From: a virus
Virus record (IMG/VR): IMGVR_UViG_3300036861_000632
Location: 29,587 to 93,586 of that record
Direction: 5' to 3' (one strand)
Length of the DNA stretch: 64,000 bases
Part shown: positions 62,601 through 64,000 of the stretch, one piece after another
Numbering within the stretch: position 1 is the stretch's first letter
Layout of the letters: the number at the start of each line of letters is the position of its first letter
Notes under the pieces: generated by a model
Told to the model about the DNA's origin: nothing
The model's input: only the letters and a program-made list of their open reading frames with translations
Databases searched by the model: none
Position numbers and translations under genes: made by a program

Positions 62601-64000
62601 GCGGGATGCTTGGTTCTTGCCGGCAACGGAGAACAGCATCGTCTGTTGCTCCGCTTCGCCCAGCGCCATATACTTCACATACAGTTCCGAGAACAGCGCG
62701 CTCATGTTCTTGAGTTCATCGCCGCCCTCCGCCGTGACCTCGAACTTGTAATCCTTGCGGAGAATGTCCCGCACGTTGGAAGAAGCCAGCGAACCGATGA
62801 TGCTCTTGATGGCGTTGCCGAAGTTAGGACCTGTTCCGCCACTTCCGCCAACACCCGCGCCAATGATGGCCATGAGTTCGACCAGCGGAATCTTCGCCTG
62901 CGCCGCGATGCCGGCCACGCGCGCCACACCGTCGAACATCGCCCGGTTGGTGACGTTGTAGGTGTTCGAGATCGAATTGATCTGGCCCAGCAATCCGGGC
63001 AACTCGCCCACAGACAGCTTGTACGCCTGCATGATGGTGGACAGCCGATCCGTCGATTCGGCCACTGTCATTTCCGCCACGTTCGCCGCCATCATGGACG
63101 TGCGGACGGCGGTGTTCGTGGCGACGCGGCCAAGGCCAAGGCGCGTCCACGAGATCGTCGCCTCCATTGATTCGTTGACGGCGCGGCCGTTGATGGACGC
63201 CATCCGCATCACGTCATCAGCCAGACCGCGTGATTCGGTGCGGGAGCCACGGAAGACTTGCTCCAGCCGCGCCATTTGATAGCCCGTGTTGACCATCGAG
63301 GTCATGCCCTGCCGGGCGAGTGCAAGGGAGCCGTAAAGGATACCCACTGACGCGGCCCAAGTCGCGACGTGCCGCGTGTTGTCGAGCAGGTTCTTGCCGA
63401 CTTTGTAGGTGGCGGCGTCGAGACGGAGGGTTTGCTGGGCGGCGGCAGCCGTGGCATTCGAGTAGAGATTGAGATTACGGGCGGCTTCAGCCTTGAAGTT
63501 GTCAGCCTGCGGGCGTGCCGCCTTGTCGCCGGCCTTGTAGCGCGCATCGGCTTCGAGGGCGAGCGATTGGGCCTTCAACTGGTTGGCCTTGTGCATCGCC
63601 GCCTGCGAGTTCAGTTCCTCGATGCTCAACTGGCCGGGCGTCTTGCCCTTCATCCCGGCCGGGCTGTAGATGGCTTCCTTACGCTTGGCGTGGGCTTCGA
63701 GTTCGTCGGACTGGTGCCGTGAGTAGGCGGAAGCGGCATCCGTGCGGGCGGCCTGTTCAAGCCGGGCTTTCTCCTTGGCCTTGGCATCGTCCAGTATCTT
63801 TTGCTGCCGGCGTTGCTCGCGGTTAAAGTCGTCTGCCTTGGCCTTGGCATCGGCTTCCTGCTTGTCCCTTCCAGCAAAGACGGTTGATCCTTTCTCGGCA
63901 CGAGCCTGTTCAAGCCGGGCTTTCTCCTTGGCCTTGGCATCGTCCAGTATCTTTTGCTGCCGGCGTTGCTCGCGGTTAAAGTCGTCTGCCTTGGCCTTGG
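59622..64000 (-). CDS. Tail tape-measure protein, start beyond the right edge
   Basis: The frame is open to the window edge, so the N-terminus is missing and at least 1459 residues are visible. Long Ala/Lys/Glu/Arg helices, a hydrophobic part (about 150-500 residues after the internal Met at 63,653) with many Gly and Ala, and a second coiled-coil half are typical of tape-measure proteins, which set tail length and help DNA entry. The N-terminal visible part contains a 51-residue unit repeated exactly. It is followed, with ATGA overlap, by the 976-residue gene. Confidence 0.85.
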   Translation of the reverse strand, partial: KAKADDFNREQRRQQKILDDAKAKEKARLEQARAEKGSTVFAGRDKQEADAKAKADDFNREQRRQQKILDDAKAKEKARLEQAARTDAASAYSRHQSDELEAHAKRKEAIYSPAGMKGKTPGQLSIEELNSQAAMHKANQLKAQSLALEADARYKAGDKAARPQADNFKAEAARNLNLYSNATAAAAQQTLRLDAATYKVGKNLLDNTRHVATWAASVGILYGSLALARQGMTSMVNTGYQMARLEQVFRGSRTESRGLADDVMRMASINGRAVNESMEATISWTRLGLGRVATNTAVRTSMMAANVAEMTVAESTDRLSTIMQAYKLSVGELPGLLGQINSISNTYNVTNRAMFDGVARVAGIAAQAKIPLVELMAIIGAGVGGSGGTGPNFGNAIKSIIGSLASSNVRDILRKDYKFEVTAEGGDELKNMSALFSELYVKYMALGEAEQQTMLFSVAGKNQASRMASILDNYIRSQVLAIQAQLNLNSAEEENAKIKATMKAQLTALASEWERFVAIQSRTGQDVGLSNMLMQVTKAFTNLLRFANTPVGAGAVGLIGGSLIALVARLGVTAMAMESVNVKGGILRNTGQAIRNAMGDLHGALIRTAGGWGTLAQSMAGAKLNAPKGFIGPLPDAKAPVPGTVTSLNAVPALAIGAVKAAAHLGIVLGIIYALSKAWNEFSDAAGLSNDKLTDKLDKLAQAAERADKAAQAAAMSIRLIGVAQEVLNSNADFGKKSKLLATVAEIAYPKESGQSQAEQSANEAKTKALNEQWQLMLKANEMGQIGVDLARISAGWVAREAQDRKRQMEELAKSEANVARRIAEYENPKGLMRLKSNVSRGEEIKKLRDEQSGYRAKMTAVLVDELKSNEEALQRLIDKDLIYQSLLERHKTTVESIGQLYQQMGEGGNRSDKLTLEIQGLQIAIGYWQKVIDDQKAYFKGVSEAGGTTRNKFTEDIKPISDEILKRREEAQKLLDAIYARTKSNYALTEQAAPDLSTGDTENVRAKLRDDNLRLREAEKTKLLEIEAVLIRIDELQGKKKGIELKGEEFDKTPAGEDQIHRQNLQKQADEALLKLKPKLAGKEDPTVKLMTEMADAQNLIAGFAATQANAFAQGDTEAEKLVNQYEKLNEKIAKTKEELNAVRGVPGKEQRFDNQTIELMTSERKQAEALIKLHERLLTLAEERTESTRKANREFEKGLLGAGPAELLRKLATSQVDPKNLTAGRIFSMAPDARKDLFERTDFFKQRDFADEERAGRKTFKKVFGTERPTEEQIQDEITRRTRNLPKPRDFTQPNTGVRADVAPQPRSTPDRIPIEIQGPARAGFERQEEIRRWEKHIAGLNRVMEEASRGGETTKAVFFKDQMEGAIKKLEELRSIQSIPAGKSSLPTGGISASNVDGLVGFNSEAKKSTDSMSGLNEIVIQLSTSMTLLNERLNSKLARDESFGYPVVPQNPHQ
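63751..64000 (-). repeat. 153-bp tandem repeat in the tape-measure gene
   Basis: The first 97 bases visible at 63,904-64,000 are identical to 63,751-63,847, an offset of 153 bases or 51 codons. The unit encodes a charged helical stretch (AspAspPheAsnArgGluGlnArgArg) that may set tail length in steps. More copies could lie beyond the window. Confidence 0.85.

Noticed and set aside
63650-63940. A 96-codon minus-strand frame with MetProArgProArgArgLys repeated
   Set aside because: It is the other frame of the tandem repeat in the tape-measure gene; the true frame stays open across it.
1-64000. CRISPR arrays, tRNA or rRNA genes, integrase
   Set aside because: I looked for spaced direct repeats, tRNA-like T-loops and recombinase motifs and found none. 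Repeats found are too short or too few for a CRISPR array.

Overview
The window is part of a tailed double-stranded DNA phage (or prophage) genome that is GC-rich and very tightly packed. The evidence is a large terminase, a portal-like protein, a tail tape-measure protein, two large tail-type proteins, a DnaB helicase, a recombination module and dozens of tiny genes joined by ATGA, GTGA or TAATG overlaps. No capsid, lysis, integrase, tRNA or rRNA gene was recognised. Genes run off both edges, so head and further tail genes probably lie outside. The host cannot be named. Most right-arm genes lack a clear Shine-Dalgarno sequence, which hints at a host that tolerates SD-independent initiation, but this is weak evidence.

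Layout. (1) 1-34,169, minus strand: read in the direction of transcription, small nucleotide-metabolism and metal-binding genes with a DnaQ-like exonuclease, a MazG-like protein, a PolX-like nucleotidyltransferase and a HerA-like ATPase (34.2-25.3 kb). Next come a replication module with a winged-helix initiator-like protein and DnaB (25.2-21.2 kb) and a recombination module with two HNH-type proteins, a Sak4-like ATPase, a coiled-coil protein, a RecE-like PD-(D/E)XK exonuclease and a VRR-NUC nuclease (21.0-15.1 kb). Two large tail-type proteins follow (14.7-7.8 kb), then two DNA methyltransferases, the terminase and the portal (7.5-0.3 kb). (2) 34,170-35,958: a 1.8 kb mostly non-coding divergent control region with many inverted repeats, a polypyrimidine tract and an AT-rich tract. 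(3) 35,959-56,642, plus strand: about 50 mostly tiny genes, two paralogous winged-helix initiator-like genes each with its own short repeats, an orphan IS1595-type zinc-ribbon protein, and a 1300-residue methyltransferase-SNF2 helicase fusion. (4) 56,695-64,000, minus strand: a 976-residue tail-type protein with a tandem internal duplication and the tape-measure protein, converging on block 3.

How it fits together. The left block would replicate, recombine, methylate and package DNA. The right block looks like early accessory genes, with the methyltransferase-helicase a candidate counter-defence protein. The most striking points are: the HNH gene wedged into the Sak4-like ATPase gene, whose N-terminus now exists in two versions; the two initiator paralogues with distinct repeat sets upstream and inside the gene; and the regulatory region with its flanking 19-bp inverted repeat. 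Function calls rest on motifs read by eye; no database search was run.
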